Below are positions 27,301 through 33,980 of a DNA stretch of 64,000 nt, one piece after another (the first letter of the stretch is position 1; each line of letters starts with the position of its first letter). A program made the translations under genes and the position numbers. The stretch covers positions 46,001-110,000 of the forward strand of contig OZ037770.1 in the NCBI GenBank assembly GCA_964035545.1, read 5' to 3'. Below the pieces are notes generated by a model. It was not told where the DNA came from and ran no database searches. It saw only the letters and a list, made by a program, of their open reading frames with translations. The DNA is from Bugula neritina. Lineage: Eukaryota > Bryozoa > Gymnolaemata > Cheilostomatida > Bugulidae.

Positions 27301-28472
27301 CTATGACCACTAGGACTATGACCACTAGGACTATGACCACTAGGGCTATTGCCGTTGTTACTCGTGTAGTCTGTATTCGTCTGTACGCTGTGTTTACCAC
27401 CGGCTGGTTTACGTCTCACTATCTTTCTCACATTACGAGGTGGGACTTCTGTCTCTCTAAACTCTTTCTCTGTCTCTCTAAACTCTCTCTCAACCTCTAC
27501 TTGTTCAGGAAAGTATATCCGTGACTCCATATACTCTCTGTGGTTAGATGCCTCTGTGTCCTTGAACTCCGCAGGAGGCGAGGTTATGGCCTCAAAGTAG
27601 CACCACTTCTCATCAAAGTCCACACCACGAGTTCTCAGACAGTCTGGGGACTGGAACCGCCGGGGTGTGGCGGGTGAACCAGGATTGCTGGAGCTTATGG
27701 AGCTGGAAGTTGTCTGCCTACGTTCAGGACTTGACCTTAGAATGACATTGAACGTGCTGCTACGGAGAGCTATAGTTTCAGTGTGAGAGCCGTCACTGAG
27801 ACAGGCAATGTCATCTAGTAGACTGCTCCCTGAAGTGCTACTGCCCACTAGATGGTCTCCTTCGTCACGTGTCTGTAGTGTCTCGCTGTGACAGCTGGTG
27901 GACTGGGAGGTGATGGTAGTATCGTAGCCACTGTCACACCCTGTACCACACTGGTTCACCTTAGTCTGTGACAGTACAGGACACCCACCTGGAGAGGTGT
28001 GTGACAGTACAGGACTCTCACCCGTAGAAGTGTCAATATCTTGAGTTGGCACGTTGACTGGCTTTAACCTGTTGAATCTGTTGATAGGGAACCTGTTGAT
28101 AGGGTTAGTATTGCCAGGGGACAGCTCATGCGTACCCACGGAACCCCAAAGCTCTGTTGAATAAGGTGAAGGCTCTACGTAGACTGAGGGGATGAGAGGA
28201 GTTATGATCTCCACATAGGAATGCTGAATCTCCTGCGAACTGAGCACGCTACCTTCTGTCCCGACACAGTTGTATAGTGTGTCCTTGACCTGCTGTGTGT
28301 CCTTGACCTGCTGTGTGTCCTTGACCTGCTGTGTGTCCTTGACCTGCTGTATGTCCTTGACCTGCTGTATGCCCTTGACTTGTCGTGTCTCCCACTCCTT
28401 GCTAACTTCATGACTGTTTATCTTAGGCATAGATTGTTTATATTCCAGAGTTGACAGCCAGCTGTGAGACAT
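1141..28472 (-). CDS. NAV: Neuron navigator (NAV/unc-53/sickie) gene, N-terminal and central part
   Basis: NAV proteins are large cytoskeletal regulators of cell migration and axon outgrowth: an N-terminal calponin-homology (CH) domain, a long Ser/Lys-rich region binding microtubule plus ends, then coiled coil and AAA domain. Twenty exons are assembled on the minus strand: 27150-28472, 26155-26272, 24920-24972, 23179-23251, 22890-23016, 22267-22391, 18085-18189, 17840-17976, 16640-17707, 15749-15914, 14663-14775, 14353-14510, 13566-13589, 13114-13223, 12462-12633, 2603-2802, 2313-2495, 1677-2063, 1280-1332, 1141-1164. They total 4719 nt (1573 codons), with consistent phase at every junction. 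CH signature pieces are IYTEWANHYL, DGVLL, DLTAADIKEGNLK and GLFFNLSRYKQQQ. Downstream hallmarks are GYLSDAG, SGYISEGGASVYARR, SSVSSGDISDT and STSSSMYST. The coiled-coil and AAA exons lie beyond the left edge. The 5' end is uncertain. Confidence 0.93.
1280..1332 (-). CDS. NAV: NAV exon 19
   Basis: A 53-nt exon encoding RGSQISLNSTSSSMYST, equivalent to SLVSSTSSVYST just before the NAV coiled coil. Acceptor CTCTTGTAG, donor GTACGT, phases 1 and 0. Confidence 0.85.
1346..1662. repeat. Short AT-rich repeat (AGTAATATAGTAATAC)
   Basis: An irregular array of 8-bp half-units (AGTAATAT / AGTAATAC), with interspersed AGGTGATAGTAAT blocks, fills NAV intron 18. Apart from the intron ends I see nothing else in it. 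Confidence 0.9.
1677..2063 (-). CDS. NAV: NAV exon 18
   Basis: 128 complete codons, Ser-rich: RSRNLSAVDPRSYTYMTSDM at the start, YESDSGVVERKSLCSQCCQP near the end. Acceptor GACTGCAG, donor GTATGC, phase 1 both sides. Corresponds to the Ser-rich region of NAV before the coiled coil. Confidence 0.85.
2076..2312. repeat. 36-bp minisatellite in NAV intron 17
   Basis: About six copies on the minus strand contain GTGAGTTGTTTACTCTAAC. The real donor of exon 17 is GTGAGTTATACTCTAAC, so the array is built from the donor region. The intron acceptor TTTGACTGCAG also resembles the unit segment TTGACTGTGAG. Confidence 0.9.
2313..2495 (-). CDS. NAV: NAV exon 17: third GYLSDSG motif
   Basis: It encodes VRVPLSLRSTANGYLSDSGC, then NYSITEKCLVEQQRAKGLIS, ending LYKYHTLG. 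This is another copy of the acidic GYLSD motif found in exons 14 and 15. Acceptor CACTGTAG, donor GTGAGT. The preceding intron is only 107 nt. Confidence 0.85.
2496..2602. repeat. 107-nt NAV intron 16 made of about 20-bp repeats
   Basis: Between donor GTGCGT and acceptor CACTGTAG the whole intron is five near-copies of GAGTTACACACTGTATA. Each copy ends in an acceptor-like ACTGTATAG or ACTGTGTAG. Confidence 0.85.
2603..2802 (-). CDS. NAV: NAV exon 16: SSVSSGDISDT motif
   Basis: It encodes FDEDDASSVSSGDISDTLDL, matching NAV2 WDDSSSVSSGISDTIDNL, and ends CTSSDMMERN. Joined to exon 15 it reads DVDDDSFDEDD, as in NAV2. The intron between them is 9.7 kb. The acceptor CTCTCTTACAG is the last of about 50 tandem near-copies. 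Donor GTGCGT, phase 1. Confidence 0.9.
2803..3838. repeat. 21-bp minisatellite carrying the NAV exon 16 acceptor
   Basis: About 50 units; the minus-strand unit is CTCAGTCTCTCTCTTATACAG with 20-bp variants. The real acceptor CTCTCTTACAG is the last, 2-bp-shorter unit. Each unit has a pyrimidine tract plus CAG. It reads as open frames in several registers but is intronic. Confidence 0.95.
3841..4690. other. Unique intronic sequence, NAV intron 15
   Basis: No coding signal in either strand. It contains a short array of GAATACAGGTACT near 4196-4245 and a three-copy run of an AGTGAATGCAGC-like unit near 4390-4450. Otherwise nothing seen. Confidence 0.6.
4695..5552. repeat. 22-bp AT-rich minisatellite (GAGTATAATACAGAGTATAG)
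   Basis: About 40 units with 17-bp variants lacking part of the unit (GAGAGAGTATAATACAGAGTA) clustered at 4865-5030. It lies inside NAV intron 15. Long open frames through it are artefacts. Confidence 0.93.
5633..6535. repeat. 15-bp AT-rich minisatellite (ATATACTATATACAG)
   Basis: About 60 copies, with a larger internal duplication: the block 6125-6240 recurs at 6430-6525. The same motif makes the array at 62480-62810, so this unit type has arisen or spread twice in the window. Confidence 0.93.
6610..6760. repeat. 30-bp repeat with a CCAAT box in each unit
   Basis: Five copies of CAGCAACCAATCATAGTGAC plus about 10 more bases. Each carries CCAAT (ATTGG on the gene strand). Located in NAV intron 15; no coding evidence despite an open frame. 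Confidence 0.85.
8807..9010 (+). other. Coding-like fragment, family not recognised
   Basis: One frame reads RRNFRRRKLRSSQNAARVVK through TWPAEFSKSHTTAIYIIM without stops for about 65 codons. An overlapping frame also has helical composition (KKFQAQKAKEQSECCQSCEE) but contains stops. It is on the strand opposite to NAV. It may be the relic of a mobile element or a small nested exon. Confidence 0.3.
9268..9423 (+). other. Coding-like fragment, family not recognised
   Basis: An open stretch reads FREGKENHCQLAFITECTRL then PPTDDDKQFAGVELSNFVYN and stops at 9421-9423. Its composition is protein-like in an otherwise non-coding AT-rich region. It could belong to the same relic as 8807-9010. I do not recognise it. 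Confidence 0.28.
11820..12080. other. CpG-richer block in NAV intron 15
   Basis: It has clearly more CpG than its surroundings (CGCCCGAAG, TTTACGCGATA, CACGCTCGCGGG). Its position between NAV exons 15 and 16 would suit an internal promoter or conserved element; this is inference only. Confidence 0.35.
12186..12461. repeat. 47-bp repeat derived from the end of NAV exon 15
   Basis: About six units. The minus-strand unit contains ATGATGACAGTATACAG and AACAGGTACTCTC. The exon end plus donor is GATGATGACAG|GTGAGTGTATACAG, and the exon also has AACAAGTACCCTGATG. The array thus looks like a diverged tandem copy of the exon-intron junction. Confidence 0.85.
12462..12633 (-). CDS. NAV: NAV exon 15: second GYISE motif
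   Basis: It encodes RTGDYADYCSGYISEGGASV and YARRMQQRFREGMQRVQECM, matching NAV2 RTDDITSGYMTDGGLGLYTR. Donor GTGAGT, phase 2. The exon 3' end (GATGATGACAG plus donor) is partly copied in the array that follows. Confidence 0.92.
12690..13110. repeat. 26-bp minisatellite in NAV intron 14
   Basis: About 17 units (TATACTGTAAGTAAGTGTAG plus GTGTAAG, with shorter variants). On the gene strand the unit contains ACTTACTTACAG, an acceptor-like element. It begins right after the exon 14 donor. Confidence 0.92.
13114..13223 (-). CDS. NAV: NAV exon 14: first GYLSD motif
   Basis: It encodes FSQMNRSFNTKTSTRNIHED, then YASDAECYANGYLSDAG, corresponding to the GYMSDGD segment of NAV2. Donor GTACAG, phase 1. 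The acceptor (GTATGTTTAG) lies at the edge of an AT-rich hairpin and has almost no pyrimidine tract. Confidence 0.87.
13225..13312. repeat. AT-rich inverted repeat at the NAV exon 14 acceptor
   Basis: CATACACGTCATATATAT and ATATATATGACGTGTATG form a near-perfect hairpin with a second CGTCATATATA copy in the loop. Both arms contain TGACGT. It directly abuts the acceptor at 13224. Confidence 0.8.
13566..13589 (-). CDS. NAV: NAV exon 13: 24-nt microexon
   Basis: This 24-nt exon encodes VQRPKSD with split codons at both ends (phase 2 in and out). Acceptor ATCTTCAG, donor GTAAGT. Phase 2 on both sides means it can be skipped without frameshift, so it may be an alternative (for example neuronal) cassette. 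Confidence 0.7.
13612..14340. repeat. 11-bp minisatellite (ACTACAGTATA) in NAV intron 12
   Basis: About 64 units with 15-bp variants (ACTAACTACAGTATA) and ACAGCT/ACAACT substitution blocks. It fills the intron between the 24-nt microexon and exon 12. Confidence 0.93.
14353..14510 (-). CDS. NAV: NAV exon 12
   Basis: It encodes LKANEKADDSNEDFQVKPMQ, then PLDKLASFEFLQRLGRSG, ending KSSLSR. Acceptor TTGTGTAG, donor GTTAGT (phase 2). The adjoining array repeats GTAGTTATACT, which resembles the bases after the donor. Confidence 0.8.
14663..14775 (-). CDS. NAV: NAV exon 11
   Basis: A Ser-rich exon: ADSSISSLSQHNTTSSNTDS, then VVCKPESDRVESSESNK. Acceptor ATTAAAG, donor GTTAGT, phases 1 and 0. Confidence 0.78.
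14806..15736. repeat. 21-bp minisatellite (AGCTGAGAGAAGTCTACAGTT) in NAV intron 10
   Basis: About 47 units including 12-bp short units (AGCTGAGAGAAGT). On the gene strand every unit holds CTTCTCTCAG and CTGTAG, both acceptor-like. It runs to within 15 bp of the exon 10 donor. Confidence 0.93.
15749..15914 (-). CDS. NAV: NAV exon 10
   Basis: It encodes SRKSPPKEISSGGQISSG, then SFHILPGQKSSQARIMALKG, ending SRVHS. Acceptor TTCTCTAG, donor GTACAT. Phase 0 in, 1 out, both matching the neighbours. Confidence 0.82.
15960..16630. repeat. 20-bp minisatellite with higher-order pattern in NAV intron 9
   Basis: Unit GTAAGTACAGGTAGAGAGA, with a short variant GTAAGTACATGTAGAG recurring about every 92 bp at the left part (higher-order unit of five). 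It is almost fully open in the exon 9 frame, so exon 9, intron and exon 10 read as one frame. Confidence 0.93.
16640..17707 (-). CDS. NAV: NAV exon 9: large basic/Ser-rich exon
   Basis: A 356-codon exon, phase 0 on both sides. PGMLDKLFKSKK matches the MLEKLKLFNSK motif of NAV2. SSSIPRGG contains an SxIP-type sequence in a basic, Ser-rich context, the kind of motif that binds EB proteins at microtubule plus ends; this is inference. A coding minisatellite of about eight SLPAS/SLPPS pentapeptides lies at 16914-17033. It ends ALQRIARKTE at donor GTGAGA. Confidence 0.9.
16914..17033 (-). repeat. Coding 15-bp minisatellite in NAV exon 9
   Basis: Eight in-frame copies encode SLPAS or SLPPS pentapeptides in the linker of NAV. 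Being a multiple of three, copy-number change would be tolerated in the protein. Confidence 0.9.
17840..17976 (-). CDS. NAV: NAV exon 8
   Basis: It encodes KIGLSNGRSGARKTGLENSN followed by an Asn/Ser-rich stretch ending in ATSTPGK. Acceptor ATGGCAG, donor GTAGGA, phases 1 and 0. It is separated from exon 7 by only 108 nt and from exon 9 by 132 nt. Confidence 0.8.
18085..18189 (-). CDS. NAV: NAV exon 7 with poly-Thr end
   Basis: It encodes QRQSNGSTISSRSSSPTPGY and then a run of ten Thr encoded by ACC/ACT triplets that abut the donor (GTGAGT). The triplet tract is a likely length polymorphism in coding sequence next to a splice site. Confidence 0.78.
18455..18720. repeat. 36-bp repeat in NAV intron 6
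   Basis: About seven copies of ACTACACACTCACTATACTA plus GTACTAACTACTA-like sequence. An unrelated small array of GCGAGTAGCGA follows at 18828-18870. Neither touches an exon. Confidence 0.88.
18725..19695. other. Unique sequence, NAV intron 6
   Basis: No exon is required between 18189 and 22267 because the phases of exons 6 and 7 fit. I see three copies of ATTTATATATCC(A/G)CCCCTT at 19116-19185 and a small GATATATTAGTAT array near 19522-19565, otherwise nothing. Confidence 0.55.
19705..20412. repeat. 27-bp minisatellite in NAV intron 6
   Basis: About 26 copies of AGTTTGCTAAGGAATACTGA plus GTATAGC. The unit length is a multiple of three, so it is open on both strands, but it lies in an intron away from splice sites. 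Confidence 0.95.
20420..21050. other. Unique sequence, NAV intron 6
   Basis: Short open frames on both strands without recognisable protein features. No further signal seen. Confidence 0.5.
21055..21762. repeat. 15-bp minisatellite (AGTAATACACAGTAT) in NAV intron 6
   Basis: About 48 units with some 12-bp variants (AGTATACACAGTAT). All open frames through it are repeat artefacts. Confidence 0.94.
21950..22195. repeat. 14-bp minisatellite (ACTCACTACTACCT) in NAV intron 6
   Basis: About 16 imperfect units followed by an AT-dinucleotide-like stretch (22195-22250) next to the exon 6 donor. Confidence 0.88.
22267..22391 (-). CDS. NAV: NAV exon 6
   Basis: A Ser/Lys/Pro-rich exon (IPPSGIRAPSSSHKQL, then LANGKSIPTASANKKSG) continues the post-CH linker. 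The acceptor CTCTCTCCTTGTAG is copied in every unit of the adjoining array. Donor GTAAGT, phase 1. Confidence 0.82.
22392..22860. repeat. 47-bp minisatellite carrying the NAV exon 6 acceptor
   Basis: Ten copies. On the gene strand each contains CTCTCTCTCCTTGTAGAAT; the real splice acceptor is CTCTCTCTCCTTGTAG|AATTCC. So ten tandem copies of a complete pyrimidine tract and AG, plus the first exon bases, precede the exon. Some units have AAAG for GAGAG. Confidence 0.94.
22890..23016 (-). CDS. NAV: NAV exon 5: end of CH domain and Gln-rich linker
   Basis: It encodes DIKEGNLKCVLGLFFNLSRY followed by KQQQKQASQQQKQGTQ. GLFFxLSRYKQQQ is diagnostic of NAV CH domains. Phases 1 in, 2 out; donor GTGAGT. 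Confidence 0.92.
23179..23251 (-). CDS. NAV: NAV exon 4: CH domain
   Basis: It encodes LNNITRCIKYLEELGVLIED-LTAA, equivalent to IENIDACLNFLAAKGINIQG-LSAE. Acceptor TTCTACAG is preceded by a GA/CT-rich array (on this strand a pyrimidine tract). Donor GTGAGT, phase 1. Confidence 0.9.
23262..23532. repeat. GA-rich 14-bp minisatellite before NAV exon 4
   Basis: Units of GATACAGAGAGAGA with a longer (GA)n run at 23298-23340. On the gene strand this is a 270-nt pyrimidine-rich tract (CTCTCTGTATCC) leading into the acceptor GTATTCTACAG. Confidence 0.92.
23540..24098. other. Unique sequence, NAV intron 3
   Basis: No coding signal. Short ATAATATAATATGAT runs at 23890-23970. Confidence 0.5.
24106..24338. 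repeat. AGT trinucleotide microsatellite, NAV intron 3
   Basis: A long (AGT)n tract with AGTACTAGT interruptions that make small inverted repeats near 24296-24325. Confidence 0.95.
24345..25028. other. NAV intron 3/2 unique sequence around exon 3
   Basis: Apart from exon 3 (24920-24972) I see only a short GATAGAGTAGATGTAGAGTAGA repeat near 24480-24510 and a duplicated GCTGATGGAGCTAAT at 24521-24552. Confidence 0.5.
24920..24972 (-). CDS. NAV: NAV exon 3: CH domain
   Basis: A 53-nt exon encodes NSTLDGINYNPRNSTQM, aligned with NEKIEDINGCPKSRSQM of human NAV CH domains. Acceptor TATTTTAG, donor GTAAGC, phase 1 in and 0 out. Confidence 0.88.
25050..26154. repeat. 36-bp minisatellite carrying the end and donor of NAV exon 2
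   Basis: About 32 units of 28, 32, 36 or 40 bp. Each contains, on the gene strand, TCTTACATAGTACAGTCAGT and GAGTGAG. The exon end is CTTACATAGTACAGTCAGTGA followed by GTGAGT. Each unit is thus a copy of the last ~22 exon bases plus the 5' splice site. The first units next to the exon are exactly 36 bp and in frame. Confidence 0.95.
26155..26272 (-). CDS. NAV: NAV exon 2: start of CH domain
   Basis: It encodes IYTEWANHYL...VENLQSDLSDGVLLSYIVQSV, matching the first CH helices of vertebrate NAV2/NAV3 (QIYTDWANHYL, DGVLLAEIIQVV). Acceptor TTGCAG, phase 0. The donor is GTGAGT after 26155, phase 1. The exon end and this donor are the founder of the tandem array that fills the next intron. Confidence 0.9.
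26285..26838. repeat. 9-bp array with inverted blocks, NAV intron 1
   Basis: The unit CAGAGTATA and its reverse complement TATACTCTG alternate in blocks. A long reverse run at 26395-26535 faces a long forward run at 26640-26835, so the transcript could fold into long hairpins. Confidence 0.93.
27150..28472 (-). CDS. NAV: NAV exon 1: N-terminal region before the CH domain
   Basis: About 441 codons of Ser/Thr-rich, low-complexity coding sequence end in SGLQ at donor GTACCA, phase 0 into the CH exon. Two in-frame coding minisatellites are visible: a six-residue QVKDTQ-type repeat near the N-terminus and a five-residue GHSPS repeat near the end. I recognise no domain here. ATG codons at 28472 and 28430 are both possible starts. 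A pyrimidine tract and CTCACAG at 28460 suggest the exon may instead be entered by splicing, making 28430 the start. Confidence 0.75.
27262..27346 (-). repeat. Coding 15-bp repeat in NAV exon 1
   Basis: About six in-frame copies encode GHSPS or EHSPS near the C-terminal end of exon 1. Confidence 0.88.
28268..28388 (-). repeat. Coding 18-bp repeat in NAV exon 1
   Basis: About seven in-frame copies encode QQVKDT or QQVKDI near the N-terminus of the predicted protein. Confidence 0.88.
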
Positions 28473-28479
28473 CAATAGC

Positions 28480-28935
28480 AGCAGGAAGAAACCGGCAGCA
28501 GGAAGTCAACAGTAGCAGCTGAGTCCACAGTATAGCAGCTGAGTCAACACTAGATAGAGTTGTTTAGATGTTCCACAGTAAGTGAATGGAGAGAGACTGT
28601 TACTTCTTTATTAGCCAAAACATTAGTTAACAATATTAATTGAAATAACAAATAGATAAATTAGAGAGAATCTGCTTGCCATGCAGAGAGAGAGTAATAG
28701 AATATCTATACAGTGTTATACAGCAAGCTGATGTACAAGAAGCTGATACACAGCAAGTTGATATACAACATATTACATGCTCCATTATTAACAATTCTAA
28801 CATCAATATTAAATCAATGAAACAGCATTAGACGAGTCACAGTCCACTTTCTTACACCACGTCACACTAGGGAGCACTCGTACACCGCTTCAAGCTACTC
28901 CATAAATTATATTTATCAATAATTATTATATTACA
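28480..28935. other. Unique sequence upstream of NAV exon 1
   Basis: Directly upstream on the gene strand is a branch-like TGTTGAC and a long pyrimidine tract, supporting an acceptor at about 28460. No other feature seen. Confidence 0.45.
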
Positions 28936-28937
28936 TA

Positions 28938-29456
28938 GTATACCTACAGCATATAATATAGTATACAGTGTTATATAATATAGTATACAGTGTTATATAA
29001 TATAGTATACAGTGGTATATAATATAGTATACAGTGTTATATAATATAGTATACAGTGTTATATAATATAGTATACAGTGTTATATAATATAGTATACAG
29101 TGTTATATAATATAGTATACAGTGTTATATAATATAATATACAGTATTATATAATATAGTATACAGTGTTATATAATATAATATACAGTGGTATATAATA
29201 TATTATACAGTGTTATATAATATACTATACAGTGTTATATAATATAGTATACAGTGTTATATAATATAATATACAGTGGTATATAATATATTATACAGTG
29301 TTATATAATATACTATACAGTGTTATATAATATACTATACAGTGGTATATAATATAGTATACAGTGTTATATAATACAGTATACAGTGTTATATAATATA
29401 GTATACAGTGTTATATAATACAGTATACAGTGATATATAATACAGTATACAGTGTT
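28938..29456. repeat. 22-bp AT-rich minisatellite (ATAGTATACAGTGTTATATA)
   Basis: About 24 copies with AC/GC point variants (ATAATATACAGTGG). Followed by a smaller ATAATATATAATATAACAT array at 29690-29882. Confidence 0.93.
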
Positions 29457-30079
29457 ACATATACAACATATACGTTACATAGTGTGCATACAAGGGTAGT
29501 AATTGACATACTAACATGTCAATTACTACAAATAATAGAAATGTATGCTATACATTAATATGAATAAAAGGTATGTTATAACACAATACAGAATATTGAT
29601 TTGGATATCATAAAATTCCTAGTTGACTTTCTAACAGATAACTGCCAATCAAACTGGTCAATAAAATCAATCATCAGTCTACACTACCTTACATAATATA
29701 TAATATAATATAACATAGAATATAACATAATATAATATATAATATAACATAGTATATAACATAATATAATATATAATATAACATAGTATATAACATAATA
29801 TAATATATAATATAACATAGTATATAACATAATATAATATATAATATCACATAATATATAATATAACATAACATAATATATATTATATGTAGATGTAGGT
29901 GATTAGTTGTACATCAGTTAGTGTGAATTGTTGTAGTACCTTAAGCATTGTGTGATTGTTAGTTTCCCACTGCCACTGCATTCTATTAAACACAACCCAC
30001 TGTCTCTATACTAGCCACACACTGCATATACTACACACTGCATATACTGCACACTATGTACTGCACACTGTGTAGTGTG

Positions 30080-30186
30080 TACTAGTAGCAGGTAGTAGCA
30101 GGTAGTGGCAGGTAGTGACAGCTAGTAGCAGCTAGTAGCAGGTAGTGGCAGCTAGTGGCAGGTAGTAGCAGGTAGTAGCAGGCAGT
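30080..30186. repeat. 10-bp repeat (AGTAGCAGGT)
   Basis: About ten imperfect units. The unique sequence at 30190-30515 after it shows no coding signal. Confidence 0.8.
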
Positions 30187-30517
30187 ACAACACCTCGACT
30201 AGCACTGACTGCCCTGCCACTCCAGTGTCTGCTAATAGCTGACAAATTTAGCAAATATTATTATTAAGTTCCATAGCCTGGGCCCCTTCATACTGAGGGT
30301 GACTGAGGAGAGGTGGGGACGACTCTCTTGTTTCAAGAGATAGCACACATTAAGGATCTTATTACAGCAGGTAACGTGAGTCTGAGCTATTCATCTGCCT
30401 TTCATTTTGTTAACTTAAGTTGAAAAATGTGTGAGTCAATTAAATCTTTTGAAAAAAGAGAATATATTATGTCATCATAGCCTGTCTGCTTGTGTTTAGT
30501 TTAACTGTCTGTATACT

Positions 30518-31222
30518 ACTCAGTGTATTATACTGTATACTACTCAGTATATTATACTCAGTATATTATACTGTATACTACTCAGTATATTATACTCAGT
30601 ATATTATACTGTATACTACTCAGTATATTATACTGTATACTACTCAGTATACTGTATACTACTCAGTATATTATACTCAGTATATTATACTGTATACTAC
30701 TCAGTATATTATACTGTATACTACTCAATATAATATACTGTATACTACTCAGTATATTATACTGAGTAGTATACAGTATAATATACTGAGTAGTATACAG
30801 TATACTACTCAGTATACTGTATACTACTCAGTATATTATACTGTATACTACTCAGTATACTGTATACTACTCAGTATATTATACTCAGTATATTATACTG
30901 TATACTACTCAATATAATATACTGTATACTACTCAGTATATTATACTCAATATATTATACTGTATACTACTCAGTATATTATACTGTATACTACTCAGTA
31001 TATTATACTCAATATATTATACTGTATACTACTCAGTATATTATACTGTATACTACTCAGTATATTATACTGTATACTACTCAGTATATTATACTGTATA
31101 CTACTCAGTATAATATACTGTATACTACTCAGTATATTATACTGTATACTACTCAGTATACTACTCAGTATATTATACTCAGTGTATTATACTGTATACT
31201 ACTCAGTATATTATACTCAGTA
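30518..31222. repeat. AT-rich array (TATACTACTCAGTATAT) with an inverted block
   Basis: About 30 imperfect units of roughly 23-24 bp. The block near 30760-30800 is in opposite orientation (ATATACTGAGTAGTATACAG), creating a local perfect hairpin. Confidence 0.92.
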
Positions 31223-31407
31223 AACTATACAAACTGGGAGTTGCACACCCTTTAAACAGAGCAAAAGCAAAGAGGACAACTTTCAATCTGGAGCTCAAGG
31301 ACATTTACCAAGTAAAGCTACACACCCACACGCTGGACACATGACACAACCTAAAAAATCAGACCGAACATGAGGTAGTGGCTGGTGAGGGACGCACAGC
31401 AACGTAC

Positions 31408-31503
31408 CTTAATAGTTTCCTGTATGGAGTACTGGTTATGAGAAGAGATAGGAGACGGTGTCATACCAGAAGAGTGTTTAGTTATTCCTCTGCTTGCTGC
31501 CAT
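31408..31503 (-). CDS. Possible upstream NAV exon or upstream ORF
   Basis: A 32-codon open stretch begins with ATG at 31503 and ends at a strong donor (AAG then GTACGT at 31408). A plausible acceptor (TTAGCAG) lies just upstream, so it could also be internal. It ends in phase 0, whereas the best acceptor of the next recognised NAV exon (CTCACAG, before 28459) needs phase 2. It is therefore either 5'UTR with a short upstream ORF, is joined through an unseen exon, or is not part of NAV. Confidence 0.3.
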
Positions 31504-31723
31504 TAGTACACTGCTAACACAAATATAATACAATATATGACACAAATATAATACAATACATGACATAATACATACCATAATATATAATATACATACAATG
31601 TACACAGAATATACATACAATGTACACAGTGTATAAACAGGATACACATAGAATATATATACAGTGAAATGTATAAGAATGGGGTTTTTGAAATTGACAA
31701 AATTTCAAATACATATAACTCTA

Positions 31724-31928
31724 CCGCTGCTACTACTACTACTATAGTACTACTACTACTAGTACTACTACTACTACTATAGTACTACTACTACTAGTAC
31801 TACTACTACTGCCATAGTACTACTACTACTGCTACTACTGCTACTACTACTAGTACTACTATTACTACTAATCATATCACTACTTCTGCTGTTACTGCTG
31901 CTGCTGCTGCTGTCACTACCACTACTAA
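31724..31928. repeat. ACT trinucleotide microsatellite
   Basis: Impure (ACT)n with ACTAGTACT and GCT variants, upstream of the candidate NAV exon at 31408-31503. Confidence 0.9.
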
Positions 31929-32062
31929 TGGAGCTCCCACCACAGCCACTGCATGATGTATATTACATATTGACAGACTATTACCTTGTTGTGGTTAGTA
32001 TAATTGTATTTCAACATTTAGATTTAGCCAGGCATGTTTTATATCTCAATGCACATCTAGCT

Positions 32063-32360
32063 ATATATAATATATTACTCAGTGATATAATATATTACTC
32101 AGTGATATAATATATTACTCAGTGATATATTATATTACTTACTCAGTCATATAGTATATTACTTACTCAGTCATATATTATTACTTACTCAGTGATATAA
32201 TATATTACTTACTCAGTGATATAATATATTACTTACTCAGTGATATATTATATTACTTACTCAGTGATATAATATATTACTCAGTGATATAATATATTAC
32301 TTACTCAGTGATATAATATATTACTTACTCAGTCATATAATATACAACTCACTCAGTGAG
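32063..32360. repeat. About 24-bp AT-rich repeat (AGTGATATAATATATTACTC)
   Basis: Twelve or so units alternating AGTGATATA and AGTCATATA with or without an ACTT insertion. Confidence 0.88.
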
Positions 32361-32379
32361 AAGTTATACTACTGACTTA

Positions 32380-33700
32380 GTCACACAAGATGAGTCATAG
32401 GCCACTCTAATCAGCTGACAATCAATATTGCCATCTAACAGCTTGTTTGCTGTCATCACAGCAGTGGAATACAAGTGAAATAGGAATCTAACATATTGAT
32501 TAACTGTTACTGTGTATAATTCAAGCACCTAGCAAGTACCTAGAATGCAGCTAGCTAACGAGTACCTTAGCATGCTAGGCTCTGAGATATTACATTAATT
32601 GGTAAGGTGTGCTACTCAAGCTGCAGCGTAGCTGCACTATCTTCATTTACTGTGAATCATGAGGCAGCAATGAGGCAGCAGGCTAATGGCAGCCACCCAC
32701 TAGATTGAAGCACTGAGAGCTCAACATCTCTACCACTGATTATGATTCATTAGCAGATAAACCATAGCCAGGCTGCTGGCTCAACCCATTTCAGCAGTTT
32801 TTATAGAAAAAAAAAACGAAGTGAAGAATTAAAGAAATGAGTGTGAGAGTTGGTGTGACAGCTGGGAGAGGTGCTAGCACGTGCCAGCTTCAGTTAGTTA
32901 CTGAGTGGTCAGCCAAGTTGTAAGTTAATTAATTGTAATCAGAGCGTCAACAGTGGGTCAGGATGACATGTGGAGCGGCACAGAGTTGACTGGAGAGTAT
33001 ATATAATATGCAATGTAGTCATCACAGAGTATAATATAATAGAGGCAGGTGCATTTACTGCAGTGTAGAAGGACACATCATTCTGTTAGAACATCCTGTT
33101 GCTAAATCCCAAAGGCTTAGAGCTGGCATTAGGTCAAAAGACTAATCAAGTTCCAATAAATAAGTAGTTTACTTTAAATTTCACTAACAATGAAAACTAT
33201 TGGTTATTTGGGTGATTGGATATGATATTGATAAGATGGAGGTGAATGGTTTATGACAGGGCAGATGCAGTGAGTGTTTCAGTGCACAACCAATACACCT
33301 TCAAACAGCTATTGAGAGTAGAAATGAAATTCCTGTATAAGTTTACTTATTAAAAGGCAGGAAATGAGGAATTAGTTATATAATTTCTCCAATACTAGTT
33401 GTGAAATTGTATTTCGGTACATGGCTACACAGCAGCAAGTAATAGCACACACAGAGTAGCATGGCCCAGTTATCAGCAGCTGCCAGATGAAACAGCAGCA
33501 TGCTGTTGAAGAGGCACAGTGAATACTCATGTATTGAATAGAGAGAATTAATTAGATGGCATTAACATTCTACTAATAACCCTTCAACCAATGAAAGAGA
33601 AGAGTTGCAAGATAATCATCAGCTATTAAATAACAGACAAAGTCAAAGTACTGAAATACTAGTCAAATTCAATGATACAGCTTAGAATGAGCAATAGTAT
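32380..33700. other. Unique intergenic sequence between NAV and MADF gene
   Basis: Both strands lack long open frames or recognisable motifs. No RNA gene seen. Confidence 0.5.
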
Positions 33701-33717
33701 CCAACTCCATCACTACC

Positions 33718-33980
33718 ATCTCACTACTAGTATATAGAGTGATAGTTGTAGTATCTCACTACTAGTATATAGAGTGATAGTTATAGTAGTATCTCACTAC
33801 TAGTATATAGAGTGATAGTTGTAGTATCTCACTACTAGTAAATAGAGTGTTAGTTATAGTAGTATCTCACTACTAGTATATAGAGTGTTAGTTATAGTAG
33901 TACCTCACTACTAGCAAATAGAGTGTTAGTTATAGTACCATCTCACTACTAGTAAATATAGTGATAGTTATAGTAGCTCA
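33718..33980. repeat. 34-37-bp repeat (ATCTCACTACTAGTATATAG)
   Basis: Seven units differing by TAG insertions and AAATAG for TATATAG. Confidence 0.88.
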
